A stretch of 64,000 bases of DNA from contig NZ_JYKY01000023.1 of NCBI RefSeq assembly GCF_001042985.1, forward strand, positions 1-64,000. Reading direction: 5' to 3'. The stretch is from Pseudomonas lundensis. Its GTDB lineage: Bacteria > Pseudomonadota > Gammaproteobacteria > Pseudomonadales > Pseudomonadaceae. A model generated the notes under the pieces. The model was given only the letters and a program-made list of their open reading frames with translations. It was not told the DNA's origin and did no database searches. Within the stretch, counting starts at the first letter, position 1; the number at the start of each line of letters is the position of its first letter. Below are positions 1 through 8,959 of the stretch, one piece after another. Both the position numbers and the translations under genes were made by a program.

Positions 1-212
1 TGCAGGTGGGCCAGACCGGCAAAATCGTTGCGCCACAGCTGTACATTGCGGTCGGTATTTCCGGCGCGATTCAGCATTTGGCGGGCATGAAAGACTCCAA
101 AGTGATCGTCGCGATCAACAAGGACGAAGAAGCGCCGATCTTCCAGGTGGCCGATTACGGCCTGGTGGCGGACTTGTTCGAAGCCGTACCTGAGTTGGAG
201 CGGGCGCTGTGA
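1..212 (+). CDS. etfA: Electron transfer flavoprotein alpha subunit, C-terminal end (partial)
   Basis: The gene enters from outside the window and only about 70 C-terminal codons are visible, read in the frame that starts at base 3. The segment QTGKIVAPQLYIAVGISGAI and the following AINKDEEAPIFQVADYGLV are the FAD-binding C-terminal domain signature of EtfA. EtfAB carries electrons from acyl-CoA dehydrogenases to the ETF:quinone oxidoreductase, which fits the two acyl-CoA dehydrogenase genes further on. The stop is TGA at 210-212. An 8-bp inverted repeat with a long loop follows (AAACAGCT near 218, AGCTGTTT near 252), possibly a weak transcription end. Confidence 0.95.
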   Translation, partial: QVGQTGKIVAPQLYIAVGISGAIQHLAGMKDSKVIVAINKDEEAPIFQVADYGLVADLFEAVPELERAL

Positions 213-356
213 GCCGTTAAACAGCTGGCGTGAAGACGCAGGCAGGCTGCAAAAAGCTGTTTCAATCCATTGTGTAGCGGTAACAAAACGCGCTGTCACG
301 AGGTGTAGATTTCTCGCGTTTCAAACGTAATCCCCGTCAATGGCTGTGGAGAATGA

Positions 357-857
357 ATGATGTCGCGAGTGACTGCAAAACGAAGCATGAGCGTGGTTGC
401 GTGGGTGGTAATGGGAGGGTTTTGCGGCCTGACGATGGCGGCACCGGCCGACCCGTTACAGATTGTCGGTACTTATGAATGCTCGGGGTATGACCGGCAT
501 GACGGTGCGTATAAGGGCGTGTTGACGCTGACGACGGACGAGAGCGCCAGCCATGCCGAACAGGGGTTTGGAGCCTATCAGTTGACCTTTAGGGTTGAAA
601 CGTCCGCAGCGCCGGTCACGTATTCAGGGTATGGCGCGGCCAAAGGGCAAACGCTAGCCCTGTACTTTGCCAATGACGATGCGAGCGCGGCCAAGGACTA
701 CGGCATCGGGTTGGCCACCTTGACCCAGGATCAGGATGCGCAGGGCACGTACACCACCACGCTGCACAAGTCGTACTATCAACCGCACTACATGCACAAC
801 GGTGTGGCTGGTCGAGGGACAGAAAGCTGCGTCAAGACCGTTGCCGGCAAGGCATAA
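357..857 (+). CDS. Hypothetical secreted protein, 166 aa
   Basis: The N-terminus has basic residues, a hydrophobic core (about residues 12-28) and a probable AxA-type cleavage site before PADPLQ, so export to the periplasm is likely. The mature part of about 135 residues has two cysteines, in YECSGYD and ESCVKT near the two ends, that could form one disulfide. I do not recognise a named domain; the beta-rich pattern (GVLTLTTD, YQLTFRV, TLALYF) looks like a small beta-barrel or sandwich. Two ATG codons sit in tandem at 357 and 360. A strong hairpin terminator follows directly after the stop, so it is probably monocistronic. Function unknown. Confidence 0.75.
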   Translation: MMSRVTAKRSMSVVAWVVMGGFCGLTMAAPADPLQIVGTYECSGYDRHDGAYKGVLTLTTDESASHAEQGFGAYQLTFRVETSAAPVTYSGYGAAKGQTLALYFANDDASAAKDYGIGLATLTQDQDAQGTYTTTLHKSYYQPHYMHNGVAGRGTESCVKTVAGKA

Positions 858-887
858 AAAAAGCCCCGGAGTGAACTCCGGGGCTTT
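856..887. terminator. Bidirectional intrinsic terminator
   Basis: An 11-bp perfect stem (861-871 with 876-886) closes a TGAA loop. It is flanked by an A tract on the left and a short T tract on the right, so it can stop transcription from the plus-strand gene ending at 857 and the minus-strand gene ending at 904. Confidence 0.9.
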
Positions 888-903
888 CAATGCCGTCTTT
901 TGA

Positions 904-1233
904 TCAGCAGTAGCTGTTCACTTTTATAACCTCAGGTTCTGCTTTCGCCTTTTCCCAGGTCAGGGTCAAGGTTTGGAGCACCTTTGTCATGAACGCTTTG
1001 TCCGCGGCGGCCTTTTTGCCCACATAACCCTGGCCGCGGCGGTACATTTTGAGTCGGGCACGCATCTGTGGATGCTGATTTTCGAACTCGGTTTCTTCTA
1101 CACAGTGGGAGACCGGGTCGATCCGAACGTCACCCGCCTCATTGATCCACACAATATGATCGTTGAGTGCGTCTTTACGACCGGCGAACAGTTCAGCCAG
1201 TTCGTTGATAGTCGGTTGGTTATTCAGGTTCAT
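904..1233 (-). CDS. Hypothetical cytoplasmic protein, 109 aa
   Basis: The start at 1233 is chosen because AAGGAG lies 6 nt upstream; an earlier in-frame ATG at 1266 lacks such a site. The protein has no signal peptide or membrane segment. It begins MNLNNQPTINELAELFAGRK, is rich in charged residues, and has a basic centre (QMRARLKMYRRGQGYVGKK) that could contact nucleic acid. It is transcribed toward the bidirectional terminator at 856-887. No family is recognised, and I assign no function. Confidence 0.65.
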   Translation of the reverse strand: MNLNNQPTINELAELFAGRKDALNDHIVWINEAGDVRIDPVSHCVEETEFENQHPQMRARLKMYRRGQGYVGKKAAADKAFMTKVLQTLTLTWEKAKAEPEVIKVNSYC

Positions 1234-1340
1234 CGCTAGCTCCTTGACCACTCGTTGATCTGTCAATTGATTCGCGCAACTGCCAGTGCAGCGCTACGTG
1301 GGGTCCATCTAAAGCAGATCCTGCCTTGAGCGCGTCCCGT

Positions 1341-1364
1341 GTAGTAGTTAAGTTCAGCTACTAC
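1341..1364. repeat. Inverted repeat GTAGTAG-N10-CTACTAC
   Basis: Arms at 1341-1347 and 1358-1364 are perfect complements with a 10-nt spacer. It lies in non-coding DNA and could be an operator or an RNA hairpin. No neighbouring T tract makes it a terminator. Confidence 0.5.
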
Positions 1365-1634
1365 AACATCAGCCTGAAATGAAGGAGGGCAGCGTGAGCC
1401 AGAATGCTACGGGTGACATGACACATCAGCCACAAGCCTCTTGAGGACGTCTCGCCAGCTTCTCTCATCCAGACTCTGGACGATCAAACCAGGTCAGCTT
1501 CATCAATTCTGCCTTGTGGGCAGTACCTATCCCGGAACAGTCCGACGGCTCGTCGAACATGCTTACAACTACTTTTCCAGCGCTTCCGGTGGGGAAGACG
1601 TCTGCATCATGCAAAAGGAAAAAGCCGTCGTCAA

Positions 1635-1672
1635 CACATATGTAGTGATTATTTCAAGGCACTACATATGTG
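1635..1672. repeat. 13-bp perfect inverted repeat, CACATATGTAGTG arms
   Basis: Left arm 1635-1647 and right arm 1660-1672 are exact reverse complements around a 12-nt AT-rich spacer. Each arm itself contains the palindrome CATATG. It lies about 190 bp upstream of selD in DNA with no gene. Its length and symmetry suggest a protein-binding site or a remnant of a mobile element end. Confidence 0.6.
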
Positions 1673-1860
1673 ACTCGCGGGTCTGTTTCCAGCTTGCCGG
1701 TCATCCTGCGCTGGCCCGCAAGGGCGGGGGGGAAGTGCACTGACGTCTGAGCAATTGCGGTGGTTTGTTGCGGATTTGTTGCGGGCCTCGCATGCCGTGC
1801 GCCAGCTGCGCCGGCCGCTCTGTTAGTATCTGGCACTTTGATACCCATTGAAGGTGCCCT

Positions 1861-2895
1861 ATGAGCGAGCCGATTCGCCTGACGCAGTACAGCCACGGAG
1901 CAGGGTGCGGCTGCAAAATTTCGCCTCAGGTGCTTGAAGTCATTCTTGCCGGTAGCGGTGCGCAAAACCTTGATCCGAAGTTGTGGGTCGGTAATTCATC
2001 GCGCGACGATGCGGCGGTCTACGCCCTGGATGACGAGCGCGGTGTGGTGTCGACCACCGATTTTTTCATGCCCATCGTCGATGACCCGTACGACTTCGGG
2101 CGCATTGCGGCCACCAATGCAATCAGCGATATCTACGCCATGGGCGGCGATCCGTTGATGGCGATTGCCATTCTGGGCTGGCCCGTGAACCTGTTGCCGC
2201 CCGAAGTGGCACGGGAAGTAATCCGCGGGGGCCGGGCCGTGTGTGATGACGCAGGCATCCCGCTGGCGGGCGGGCATTCGATTGACACCCCCGAGCCGAT
2301 TTTTGGCCTGGCCGTGACCGGTGTCGTCAACAAACGCCAGATGAAACGCAATGACACCGCGACCGCCGGGTGCTTGCTGTACCTGACCAAACCCTTGGGC
2401 ATCGGCATCCTCACCACGGCCGAGAAGAAGGGCAAATTGCGCACGCAGGACGTGGGCGTGGCCCGTGACTGGATGTGTACGCTGAACCGGATCGGCAGTC
2501 AATTTGCCAAGCTCGATGGCGTCACGGCGATGACCGATGTGACGGGTTTTGGTCTGCTGGGGCATTTGGTCGAGATGGCCGACGGCAGTGGCTTGAGCGC
2601 GCAAATCGATTACGCCAGGGTGCCGCGGCTGGACGCGGTGGAATACTACCTGGAGCAGGGCTGCGTGCCGGGCGGCACCTTGCGCAACTATGACAGTTAC
2701 GCGAGCAAGATTTCGCCGATCCAGGAGCTGCACAAGCGCGTGTTGTGCGATCCGCAAACCAGCGGCGGGTTATTGGTCGCTGTTACCCCGCAAGGCAACG
2801 AGGCGTTCCTGGACATGGCCCGCGAGCATGGCTTGCACCTTGAGCCGATCGGCCGCCTGGTGGAGCGACAGACGTACGCGGTTGAGGTTGCATGA
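1861..2895 (+). CDS. selD: Selenide, water dikinase
   Basis: SelD makes selenophosphate from selenide and ATP, the selenium donor for selenocysteine and for 2-selenouridine in tRNA. The 344-aa length is normal. The glycine-rich N-terminus contains HGAGCGCKIS with the catalytic Cys at residue 16 and Lys 19; it is a Cys form, with no in-frame TGA. DDAAVY, TTDFFMPIVDDPYDFG and the C-terminal DPQTSGGLL are AIR-synthase/SelD family motifs. The stop overlaps the mnmH start by 4 nt (ATGA), so the two are translationally coupled and the local role is tRNA selenation. No selA or selB lies in the window. Confidence 0.97.
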   Translation: MSEPIRLTQYSHGAGCGCKISPQVLEVILAGSGAQNLDPKLWVGNSSRDDAAVYALDDERGVVSTTDFFMPIVDDPYDFGRIAATNAISDIYAMGGDPLMAIAILGWPVNLLPPEVAREVIRGGRAVCDDAGIPLAGGHSIDTPEPIFGLAVTGVVNKRQMKRNDTATAGCLLYLTKPLGIGILTTAEKKGKLRTQDVGVARDWMCTLNRIGSQFAKLDGVTAMTDVTGFGLLGHLVEMADGSGLSAQIDYARVPRLDAVEYYLEQGCVPGGTLRNYDSYASKISPIQELHKRVLCDPQTSGGLLVAVTPQGNEAFLDMAREHGLHLEPIGRLVERQTYAVEVA

Positions 2896-4004
2896 TGGCT
2901 CATGACGTAACCGACTTGCGCGAGGTGTTCCTCAATGACCGGCCGATGATGGATACCCGTGCGCCGATTGAGTTTCACAAAGGGGCGTTTCCGGGTGTGG
3001 TCAACCTGCCTCTGATGACCGATCACGAGCGTGAGCGCGTGGGCACGTGCTACAAGCAGCAAGGCCAGCAAGCCGCCGTGGTGCTGGGGCATCAATTGGT
3101 CTCGGGCAAGGTCAAGGCTGAGCGTCTGCAAGCATGGGCCGATTTTGCCCGGGCCCATCCCGACGGGTGCCTGTATTGCTTTCGTGGCGGCATGCGGTCG
3201 CAGATCGTGCAGCAGTGGCTCAAGCACGATGCCGGCATTGATTACCCGCGCGTCACCGGTGGCTATAAAGCGCTGCGTACGTTCCTGATCCAGACCCTCG
3301 ACGAGGCCGTGGCGCAGTGCGATCTGCTGGTGCTCGGCGGCATGACCGGCACCGGCAAGACCGACGTGCTGGTGCAGCTCGACAATGCGCTGGACCTTGA
3401 AGGTCACGCCAATCATCGCGGTTCAAGCTTTGGCAAGCGCGCCACCGGCCAGCCGTCCAATATTGATTTTGAAAATCGCTTGGCCATTGATGTGCTGAAA
3501 AAGCGCGACAAAGGCATTGAGCGCTTTGTGCTGGAAGACGAAAGCCGCACGGTGGGCAGTTGTGCCTTGCCGTTGCCGCTCTACCAAACCATGCAGACCG
3601 CGCCGATGGTGTGGCTCGAAGACAGCCTGAACAGCCGGGTCGAGCGCATCCTGCGTGATTACGTCATTGAGTTGTGTGCCGAATTCACGGCTAAAAATGC
3701 TGAACATGGTTTCGCGCTGTTTTCTCAGCGGTTGCTGGAAAGCCTGGCCAATATTCAAAAACGCCTCGGCGGTGAACGCTTTCAGCGTTTGCAGGACGTG
3801 ATGACTCGCGCGCTGCAAGAGCAGGAACGTTGCGGATCGGTGGACATGCACCGGGTGTGGATCGAAGCGTTGCTGCGCGAATACTACGATCCGATGTACG
3901 CGTTTCAGCGTGAGAAGAAAGCCGGTCGAATCGCGTTTGCGGGGGATCAAGCGGCCGTGTTGGCGTATTTGCGCGAAAACGCCCGCCAGAAAGAGGGCCG
4001 TTAA
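2892..4004 (+). CDS. mnmH: tRNA 2-selenouridine synthase
   Basis: MnmH (SelU, YbbB) replaces the sulfur of mnm5s2U34 in Lys, Glu and Gln tRNAs with selenium, through a geranylated intermediate. An N-terminal rhodanese domain carries the active-site Cys near residue 96 in CLYCFRGGMRS. A P-loop, GGMTGTGKT (about residues 149-157), starts the second domain that binds the geranyl donor. The 370-aa length matches the family. It overlaps selD by 4 nt and uses the first of two tandem ATGs. This is the expected partner of SelD in bacteria that selenate tRNA. Confidence 0.96.
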   Translation: MMAHDVTDLREVFLNDRPMMDTRAPIEFHKGAFPGVVNLPLMTDHERERVGTCYKQQGQQAAVVLGHQLVSGKVKAERLQAWADFARAHPDGCLYCFRGGMRSQIVQQWLKHDAGIDYPRVTGGYKALRTFLIQTLDEAVAQCDLLVLGGMTGTGKTDVLVQLDNALDLEGHANHRGSSFGKRATGQPSNIDFENRLAIDVLKKRDKGIERFVLEDESRTVGSCALPLPLYQTMQTAPMVWLEDSLNSRVERILRDYVIELCAEFTAKNAEHGFALFSQRLLESLANIQKRLGGERFQRLQDVMTRALQEQERCGSVDMHRVWIEALLREYYDPMYAFQREKKAGRIAFAGDQAAVLAYLRENARQKEGR

Positions 4005-4155
4005 GCCGCGTCTTTAGGCACGCTCAATCGCTCATTGGCCAAAGCAGTCAACCAGCTTGAGCGGTTTGACCATTGTTGCAGAGCCTTCGCAAGGCGATTA
4101 TCAGCAGGATTTTCGACGGTTCCCATTCCTATAAAAAGACCGAGGGATTCTGCTG

Positions 4156-5820
4156 ATGCGCGATTATCTGACCGCGATGAGCGACTTTGACTATCAACGT
4201 GCCGTAAGCCATTCGCTGCACGGCGATTTGACTGCTCTCAATGCCTGCGTCGAGTGCTGTGACCGCCATGCCTTGCCGGGGCGCATTGCACTGTTCTGGG
4301 AAGGCCGTGACGCCAGCAGCGCGTCCTACACCTTCACCGAGTTGCAGACGCACGCGGCCCGCTTTGCCAATTTCCTGTTGGCCCAAGGGGTCAAGCGCGG
4401 CGACACCGTAGCCGGCCTGTTACCCCGCAATGTCGAGTTGCTGGTTGTGGTACTGGCAAGCTGGCGCATTGGTGCGGTCTACCAACCTTTGTTTACGGCC
4501 TTTGGCCCCAAAGCCATCGAGCACCGCCTTAACAGTTCCGGCGCGGCGCTGGTGGTCACGGACGCCGCCAATCGACCCAAGCTGGACGACGTGAATGACT
4601 GCCCGACCATCGTCACCGTGAGCGGTCCGAAAGGGCAGGGGCTCGTGCGCGGCGATTACAGCTTTTGGGCTGAGCTGGAGCGCTACCCGGCGGTCTGCGA
4701 GCCCGTGATGCTGAACGGCGAAGACCCTTTTCTGCTGATGTTCACTTCGGGCACCACCGGCCCGGCCAAACCGCTGCTTGTTCCCCTCAAAGCCATCGTC
4801 GCGTTTCAGGCCTACACCCGGGACGCCGTGGACCTGCGTGCGCAAGACGCCTTCTGGAACCTGGCCGACCCCGGTTGGGCCTACGGTATCTATTTCGGGA
4901 TTACCGGCCCGTTGTCGATGGGCCACCCGATCACGCTCTACGACGGCCCGTTCACGGTCGAAAGCACGTGCCGCGTGATCAAAAAGTACGCCATCACCAA
5001 CCTCACCGGCTCCCCGACGGCGTATCGCCTGTTGATTGCAGCCGGTGATGCGTTCTCCAGCAAGGTCAAAGGCCAGTTGCGGGCCGTCAGCAGCGCAGGT
5101 GAACCCCTTAATCCGGAAGTCATCCGCTGGTTTGCCGAGCATTTGGACGTCACCATCCATGACCACTACGGCCAGACTGAAATCGGCATGGTGCTGTGCA
5201 ATCACCACGGGCTCGGGCACCCGGTGCACCTGGGGGCGGCCGGTTTTGCCTCGCCGGGGCACCGCATCGTGGTGCTGGATGAGCATCACCAGGAACTGCC
5301 TGTCGGGCAGCCGGGCATTCTGGCAGTGGACCGCAGCCAGTCGCCGATGTGCTGGTTTGGCGGCTATCAGGGCTTCCCGACCAAGGCCTTCGTCGGCAAT
5401 TACTACCTGAGCGGCGACACGGTGGAGTTGAACCCGGATGGCAGCATCAGTTTTGTCGGGCGCAGCGATGATGTGATCACCACCTCCGGCTACCGCGTGG
5501 GCCCTTTTGATGTGGAGAGCGCCTTGATCGAACACCCGGCGGTGATTGAAGCCGCCGTGGTCGGCAAGCCCGACCCGGAACGCACGGAGTTGGTCAAAGC
5601 CTTCGTGGTGCTGAGCCCGCATTACCTGGGCGATGCGCAATTGGCCGAAACCCTGCGCTTGCACGTGCGTCAGCGACTGGCGGCGCATGCCTATCCCCGT
5701 GAAATCGAATTTGTCAGCGAGTTGCCCAAAACACCCAGCGGCAAGCTGCAGCGCTTCATCTTGCGCAATCAGGAAATCGCTAAGGCTGAACAGGCGGCAA
5801 TCGCCCGGGCCACGGCTTAA
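4156..5820 (+). CDS. AMP-forming acyl-CoA synthetase (FadDx-like)
   Basis: This ANL-superfamily ligase activates a carboxylic acid as acyl-AMP and then acyl-CoA. The P-loop-like motif MFTSGTTGPAK lies near residue 195, the DHYGQTE adenine-binding motif near 335, YLSGD near 418, and the C-terminal Lys motif PKTPSGKLQR near 525. The ribosome site GAGGGA precedes the ATG at 4156. It leads a five-gene plus-strand set with an SDR, thiolase, acyl-CoA dehydrogenase and hydratase. That order matches my memory of P. putida PP_2213-PP_2217 (fadDx-fadB2x-fadAx-acyl-CoA dehydrogenase-fadB1x), used for short and 2-methyl-branched acids. The exact substrate here is inferred. Confidence 0.88.
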   Translation: MRDYLTAMSDFDYQRAVSHSLHGDLTALNACVECCDRHALPGRIALFWEGRDASSASYTFTELQTHAARFANFLLAQGVKRGDTVAGLLPRNVELLVVVLASWRIGAVYQPLFTAFGPKAIEHRLNSSGAALVVTDAANRPKLDDVNDCPTIVTVSGPKGQGLVRGDYSFWAELERYPAVCEPVMLNGEDPFLLMFTSGTTGPAKPLLVPLKAIVAFQAYTRDAVDLRAQDAFWNLADPGWAYGIYFGITGPLSMGHPITLYDGPFTVESTCRVIKKYAITNLTGSPTAYRLLIAAGDAFSSKVKGQLRAVSSAGEPLNPEVIRWFAEHLDVTIHDHYGQTEIGMVLCNHHGLGHPVHLGAAGFASPGHRIVVLDEHHQELPVGQPGILAVDRSQSPMCWFGGYQGFPTKAFVGNYYLSGDTVELNPDGSISFVGRSDDVITTSGYRVGPFDVESALIEHPAVIEAAVVGKPDPERTELVKAFVVLSPHYLGDAQLAETLRLHVRQRLAAHAYPREIEFVSELPKTPSGKLQRFILRNQEIAKAEQAAIARATA

Positions 5821-5835
5821 CCTTCAGGAAAAATC

Positions 5836-6603
5836 ATGCAGATCGAGAACAAGGTTTTTATCGTTACGGGCGCAGCTTCGGGCTTGGGTGCTGCAACGGC
5901 ACAGATGCTGGTCAATGCCGGCGCCAGGGTCATGCTGGTGGACGTGAACGCGGATGCCGTCGCCGCACAGGCCACGCGTCTGGGCCCTCAGGCGCGCAGC
6001 GCGGTGGCGGACATCAGTCAGGCGCAGGCGGCGCAGGCCGCCATTGACGCCACGGTCGCGGCGTTTGGCGGCGTGAACGGTCTGGTCAACTGCGCGGGCA
6101 TCGTGCGCGGCGAAAAGATCCTCGGCAAGGGCGGGCCTCACGGGCTGGAGAGTTTCAGTCAGGTGATCAACGTCAACCTGATCGGCAGTTTCAATATGCT
6201 GCGACTGGCCGCGGCGGCCATCGCGCAAACCGCTGCGGACCCCGATGGCGAACGCGGCGTCATCATCAACACCGCGTCGGTGGCCGCGTTTGACGGGCAG
6301 ATTGGTCAAGCGGCGTACGCGGCGTCCAAAGGCGCGATTGCCAGCCTGACCTTACCCGCAGCCCGCGAGCTGGCGCGTTTCGGGATTCGGGTGATGACCA
6401 TTGCCCCCGGTATTTTTGAAACCCCGATGATGGCGGGCATGACCCCTGAAGTGCGCGATTCCCTGGCGGCGGGCGTGCCGTTTCCGCCGCGCCTGGGCAA
6501 GCCGGCGGAGTATGCCGCGCTGGTGCGTCACATCATTGAAAACAGCATGCTCAATGGCGAAGTGATCCGTCTCGACGGTGCCTTGCGCATGGCAGCCAAA
6601 TAA
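5836..6603 (+). CDS. SDR 3-hydroxyacyl-CoA dehydrogenase (type II / HSD10-like)
   Basis: This is a classical short-chain dehydrogenase of 255 aa. The NAD motif TGAASGLG lies at residues 11-18, the ADIS segment that binds adenine near 55, NCAG near 82, and the catalytic YAASK near 157. The sequence resembles 17-beta-HSD type 10 / 3-hydroxy-2-methylbutyryl-CoA dehydrogenase, the isoleucine-pathway enzyme. It sits 15 nt after the ligase and 10 nt before the thiolase, so it should supply the NAD-dependent oxidation step of this beta-oxidation spiral. The name by substrate is inferred from family and neighbours. Confidence 0.85.
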   Translation: MQIENKVFIVTGAASGLGAATAQMLVNAGARVMLVDVNADAVAAQATRLGPQARSAVADISQAQAAQAAIDATVAAFGGVNGLVNCAGIVRGEKILGKGGPHGLESFSQVINVNLIGSFNMLRLAAAAIAQTAADPDGERGVIINTASVAAFDGQIGQAAYAASKGAIASLTLPAARELARFGIRVMTIAPGIFETPMMAGMTPEVRDSLAAGVPFPPRLGKPAEYAALVRHIIENSMLNGEVIRLDGALRMAAK

Positions 6604-6613
6604 GGAGCGGGTG

Positions 6614-7807
6614 ATGACGATGTCAAATGATCCGGTAGTGATTGTCAGTGTGGCACGGACCCCCATGGGCGGCTTTCAAGGTGACTTCAAGGGCCTGACC
6701 GCGCCACAACTGGGCGCTGCGGCGATTCGCGCCGCGGTGGAGCGCGCCGGGGTTTCGAGCGACAGCGTTGATGAAGTGCTGTTCGGTTGCGTGCTGTCGG
6801 CCGGTCTTGGACAGGCGCCTGCCCGGCAGGCTGCCTTGGGCGCGGGCCTGGACAAGGGAACCCGTTGCACCACGTTGAACAAAATGTGCGGGTCGGGAAT
6901 GGAGGCGACGATGCTGGCCCATGATCGACTGTTGGCGGGTGGGGCGGATGTGGTGGTCGCGGGCGGCATGGAAAGCATGTCCAACGCGCCGTATCTGCTT
7001 GACCGGGCGCGCAGCGGCTACCGCATGGGCCATGGCCGTGTGCTGGATCACATGTTCCTCGACGGCCTGGAGGATGCCTACGACCGCGGCCGTTTGATGG
7101 GCACCTTTGCCGAAGATTGCGCGCAGGCCCACGGTTTCAGCCGTGAGGCCCAGGATGCGTTTGCGCTCGCCTCGCTGGCCCGTGCCCAACAGGCGATCAG
7201 GGAGGGCAGCTTCAGTGCTGAAATCGTTCCGGTGCAGGTCACGGTGGGCAAAGAACAGCGTGCGATCACCGACGACGAGCAACCACCCAAAGCCAAACCT
7301 GAAAAAATCCCCACACTCAAAGCAGCCTTCCGCGACGGCGGCACGGTGACGGCGGCCAACTCCAGCTCTATCTCCGATGGTGCAGCGGCGCTGGTGCTGA
7401 TGCGCCGCTCCGAGGCGCAAAAGCGCGGGCTTGCGCCGTTGGCGGTGATCCACGGGCATGCGGCGTTTGCCGATGAACCCGGCCTGTTTCCCACCGCACC
7501 CGTGGGCGCCATCAAGCGCTTGATGAGCCAAACCGGCTGGAACCTCAATGACGTCGATTTGTTCGAGATCAACGAAGCCTTTGCGGTGGTCACGCTGGTG
7601 ACCATGAGTGAGCTGGACTTGCCCCATGACAAGGTCAACATCCATGGCGGTGCCTGCGCCTTGGGGCATCCGATCGGGGCTTCCGGGGCACGCATTCTGG
7701 TGACGTTGCTGTCGGCCTTGCGCCAGAAAAAACTCAAGCAGGGCGTAGCCGCCATTTGCATTGGCGGCGGCGAAGCCACGGCGATTGCCGTGGAATGTCT
7801 GTATTAA
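6614..7807 (+). CDS. Acetyl-CoA C-acyltransferase (thiolase)
   Basis: This thiolase cleaves 3-ketoacyl-CoA to acetyl-CoA and a shortened acyl-CoA, the last step of the spiral. The nucleophilic Cys is at residue 92 in NKMCGSGMEA. The C-terminal motifs GGACALGHPIGASGAR (His) and CIGGGEATA (second Cys) are intact. Length is 397 aa from the ATG at 6614, chosen because GGAG lies 6 nt upstream; the open frame extends 12 codons further 5' into the SDR gene. It matches fadAx of P. putida by position. 2-Methylacetoacetyl-CoA and short 3-ketoacyl-CoAs are likely substrates, by inference. Confidence 0.9.
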   Translation: MTMSNDPVVIVSVARTPMGGFQGDFKGLTAPQLGAAAIRAAVERAGVSSDSVDEVLFGCVLSAGLGQAPARQAALGAGLDKGTRCTTLNKMCGSGMEATMLAHDRLLAGGADVVVAGGMESMSNAPYLLDRARSGYRMGHGRVLDHMFLDGLEDAYDRGRLMGTFAEDCAQAHGFSREAQDAFALASLARAQQAIREGSFSAEIVPVQVTVGKEQRAITDDEQPPKAKPEKIPTLKAAFRDGGTVTAANSSSISDGAAALVLMRRSEAQKRGLAPLAVIHGHAAFADEPGLFPTAPVGAIKRLMSQTGWNLNDVDLFEINEAFAVVTLVTMSELDLPHDKVNIHGGACALGHPIGASGARILVTLLSALRQKKLKQGVAAICIGGGEATAIAVECLY

Positions 7808-7817
7808 GGAATTTTTT

Positions 7818-8945
7818 ATGCTGCCCACACCCGAACAACGACAAATTTGTGAAGCGGCCCGCCAGTTCGCCCAGGAGCGTTTGAAGCCGTTAGCTGCCGA
7901 GTGGGACAAGCAGCACCGCTTTCCCCGCGAAGCCCTTCAGGAAATGGCCGAACTGGGCTTTTTTGGCATGTTGGTGCCTGAAGCATGGGGCGGTTGTGAC
8001 ACCGGCTACCAAGCCTATGCCATGGCCCTTGAAGAGATCGCCGCGGGCGACGGTGCCTGTTCGACGATCATGAGCGTGCATAACTCGGTGGGCTGCGTGC
8101 CGATTCTCACCTACGGCACCGAACAGCAAAAGCGTGACGTGCTGACCCCGTTGGCCAGCGGCGCCATGTTGGGCGCGTTCGCCCTGACCGAGCCGCAGGC
8201 AGGCTCCGACGCCAGCGACCTGAAAACCCGGGCCCGGCGCGAGGGCGATCACTACGTGCTCAATGGCTGCAAGCAGTTCATCACGTCAGGCCAAAACGCT
8301 GGCGTGGTGATTGTGTTTGCCGTGACGGACCCGGCCGCAGGCAAGCGCGGGATCAGCGCGTTCATCGTGCCCACCGATACCCCGGGTTACAGCGTGGCAC
8401 GGGTAGAAGAAAAGCTCGGCCAGCATGCCTCGGACACCTGCCAGATCCTCTTCACCGACATGAAGATCCCGCTGGCCAATCGTCTGGGCGAAGAAGGTCA
8501 GGGTTACAAAATCGCGCTGGGCAATCTGGAGGGTGGGCGCATCGGTATCGCATCGCAAGCTGTCGGGATGGCCCGCGCTGCGTTTGAAGTGGCCCGGGAC
8601 TACGCTCGTGAGCGCACCACTTTCGGCCAGCCATTGGTGGAACACCAAGCGGTGGCGTTTCGTCTGGCCGACATGTCCACTGAAATTGCCGTTGCCCGGC
8701 AAATGGTTCGCTATGCCGCCGCCTTGCGTGACAGCGGACAATCCGCGTTGGTCGAGGCGTCCCAGGCCAAGTTGTTTGCCTCGGAAATGGCGGAACGCGT
8801 GTGCTCCAAAGCATTGCAAACCCTTGGCGGTTATGGCTATTTGAGCGACTTCCCGCTGGAACGAATCTATCGCGACGTTCGGGTGTGCCAGATTTACGAA
8901 GGCACCAGCGATATTCAGCGCATGGTCATTTCGCGCAACCTTTGA
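7818..8945 (+). CDS. Acyl-CoA dehydrogenase (short/branched chain)
   Basis: This FAD enzyme makes the alpha,beta double bond and passes electrons to ETF. Length is 375 aa from the ATG at 7818 (AAGGA upstream). The FAD/substrate motif ALTEPQAGSDASD lies near residue 125, and the C-terminal IYEGTSDIQRM carries the usual catalytic Glu of short- and medium-chain enzymes. It is the fourth gene of the plus-strand set, 10 nt after the thiolase and 14 nt before the hydratase. 2-Methylbutyryl-CoA or a straight short chain would suit the operon. Confidence 0.9.
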   Translation: MLPTPEQRQICEAARQFAQERLKPLAAEWDKQHRFPREALQEMAELGFFGMLVPEAWGGCDTGYQAYAMALEEIAAGDGACSTIMSVHNSVGCVPILTYGTEQQKRDVLTPLASGAMLGAFALTEPQAGSDASDLKTRARREGDHYVLNGCKQFITSGQNAGVVIVFAVTDPAAGKRGISAFIVPTDTPGYSVARVEEKLGQHASDTCQILFTDMKIPLANRLGEEGQGYKIALGNLEGGRIGIASQAVGMARAAFEVARDYARERTTFGQPLVEHQAVAFRLADMSTEIAVARQMVRYAAALRDSGQSALVEASQAKLFASEMAERVCSKALQTLGGYGYLSDFPLERIYRDVRVCQIYEGTSDIQRMVISRNL

Positions 8946-8959
8946 ACGAGGAGTTATCA

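Larger units (their letters stand above)
1234..1860. other. Gene-poor interval between a hypothetical gene and selD
   Basis: No convincing gene is seen. A strong ribosome-binding site (AAGGAGGG near 1382) precedes a GTG at 1394 that opens only 16 codons (VSQNATGDMTHQPQAS) before TGA, so this may be the start of a degraded gene. Other frames downstream have no recognisable protein. The interval carries two perfect inverted repeats, listed separately, and presumably the selD promoter near its right end. Confidence 0.5.

Noticed and set aside
1441..1743. 100-codon plus-strand frame upstream of selD
   Set aside because: No start signal or family; it runs through the inverted repeat and low-complexity G runs.
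1861..2895. Possible selenocysteine codon in selD or neighbours
   Set aside because: The catalytic position is a Cys codon and no in-frame TGA occurs in any supported gene.
4420..5688. Long minus-strand open frame inside the acyl-CoA ligase gene
   Set aside because: It mirrors a strongly supported coding frame; its His/Arg/Gln-rich composition is that of antisense frames in GC-rich DNA.
6623..7909. Minus-strand open frame of 428 codons across the thiolase gene
   Set aside because: Antisense shadow; no family resemblance and no ribosome site.
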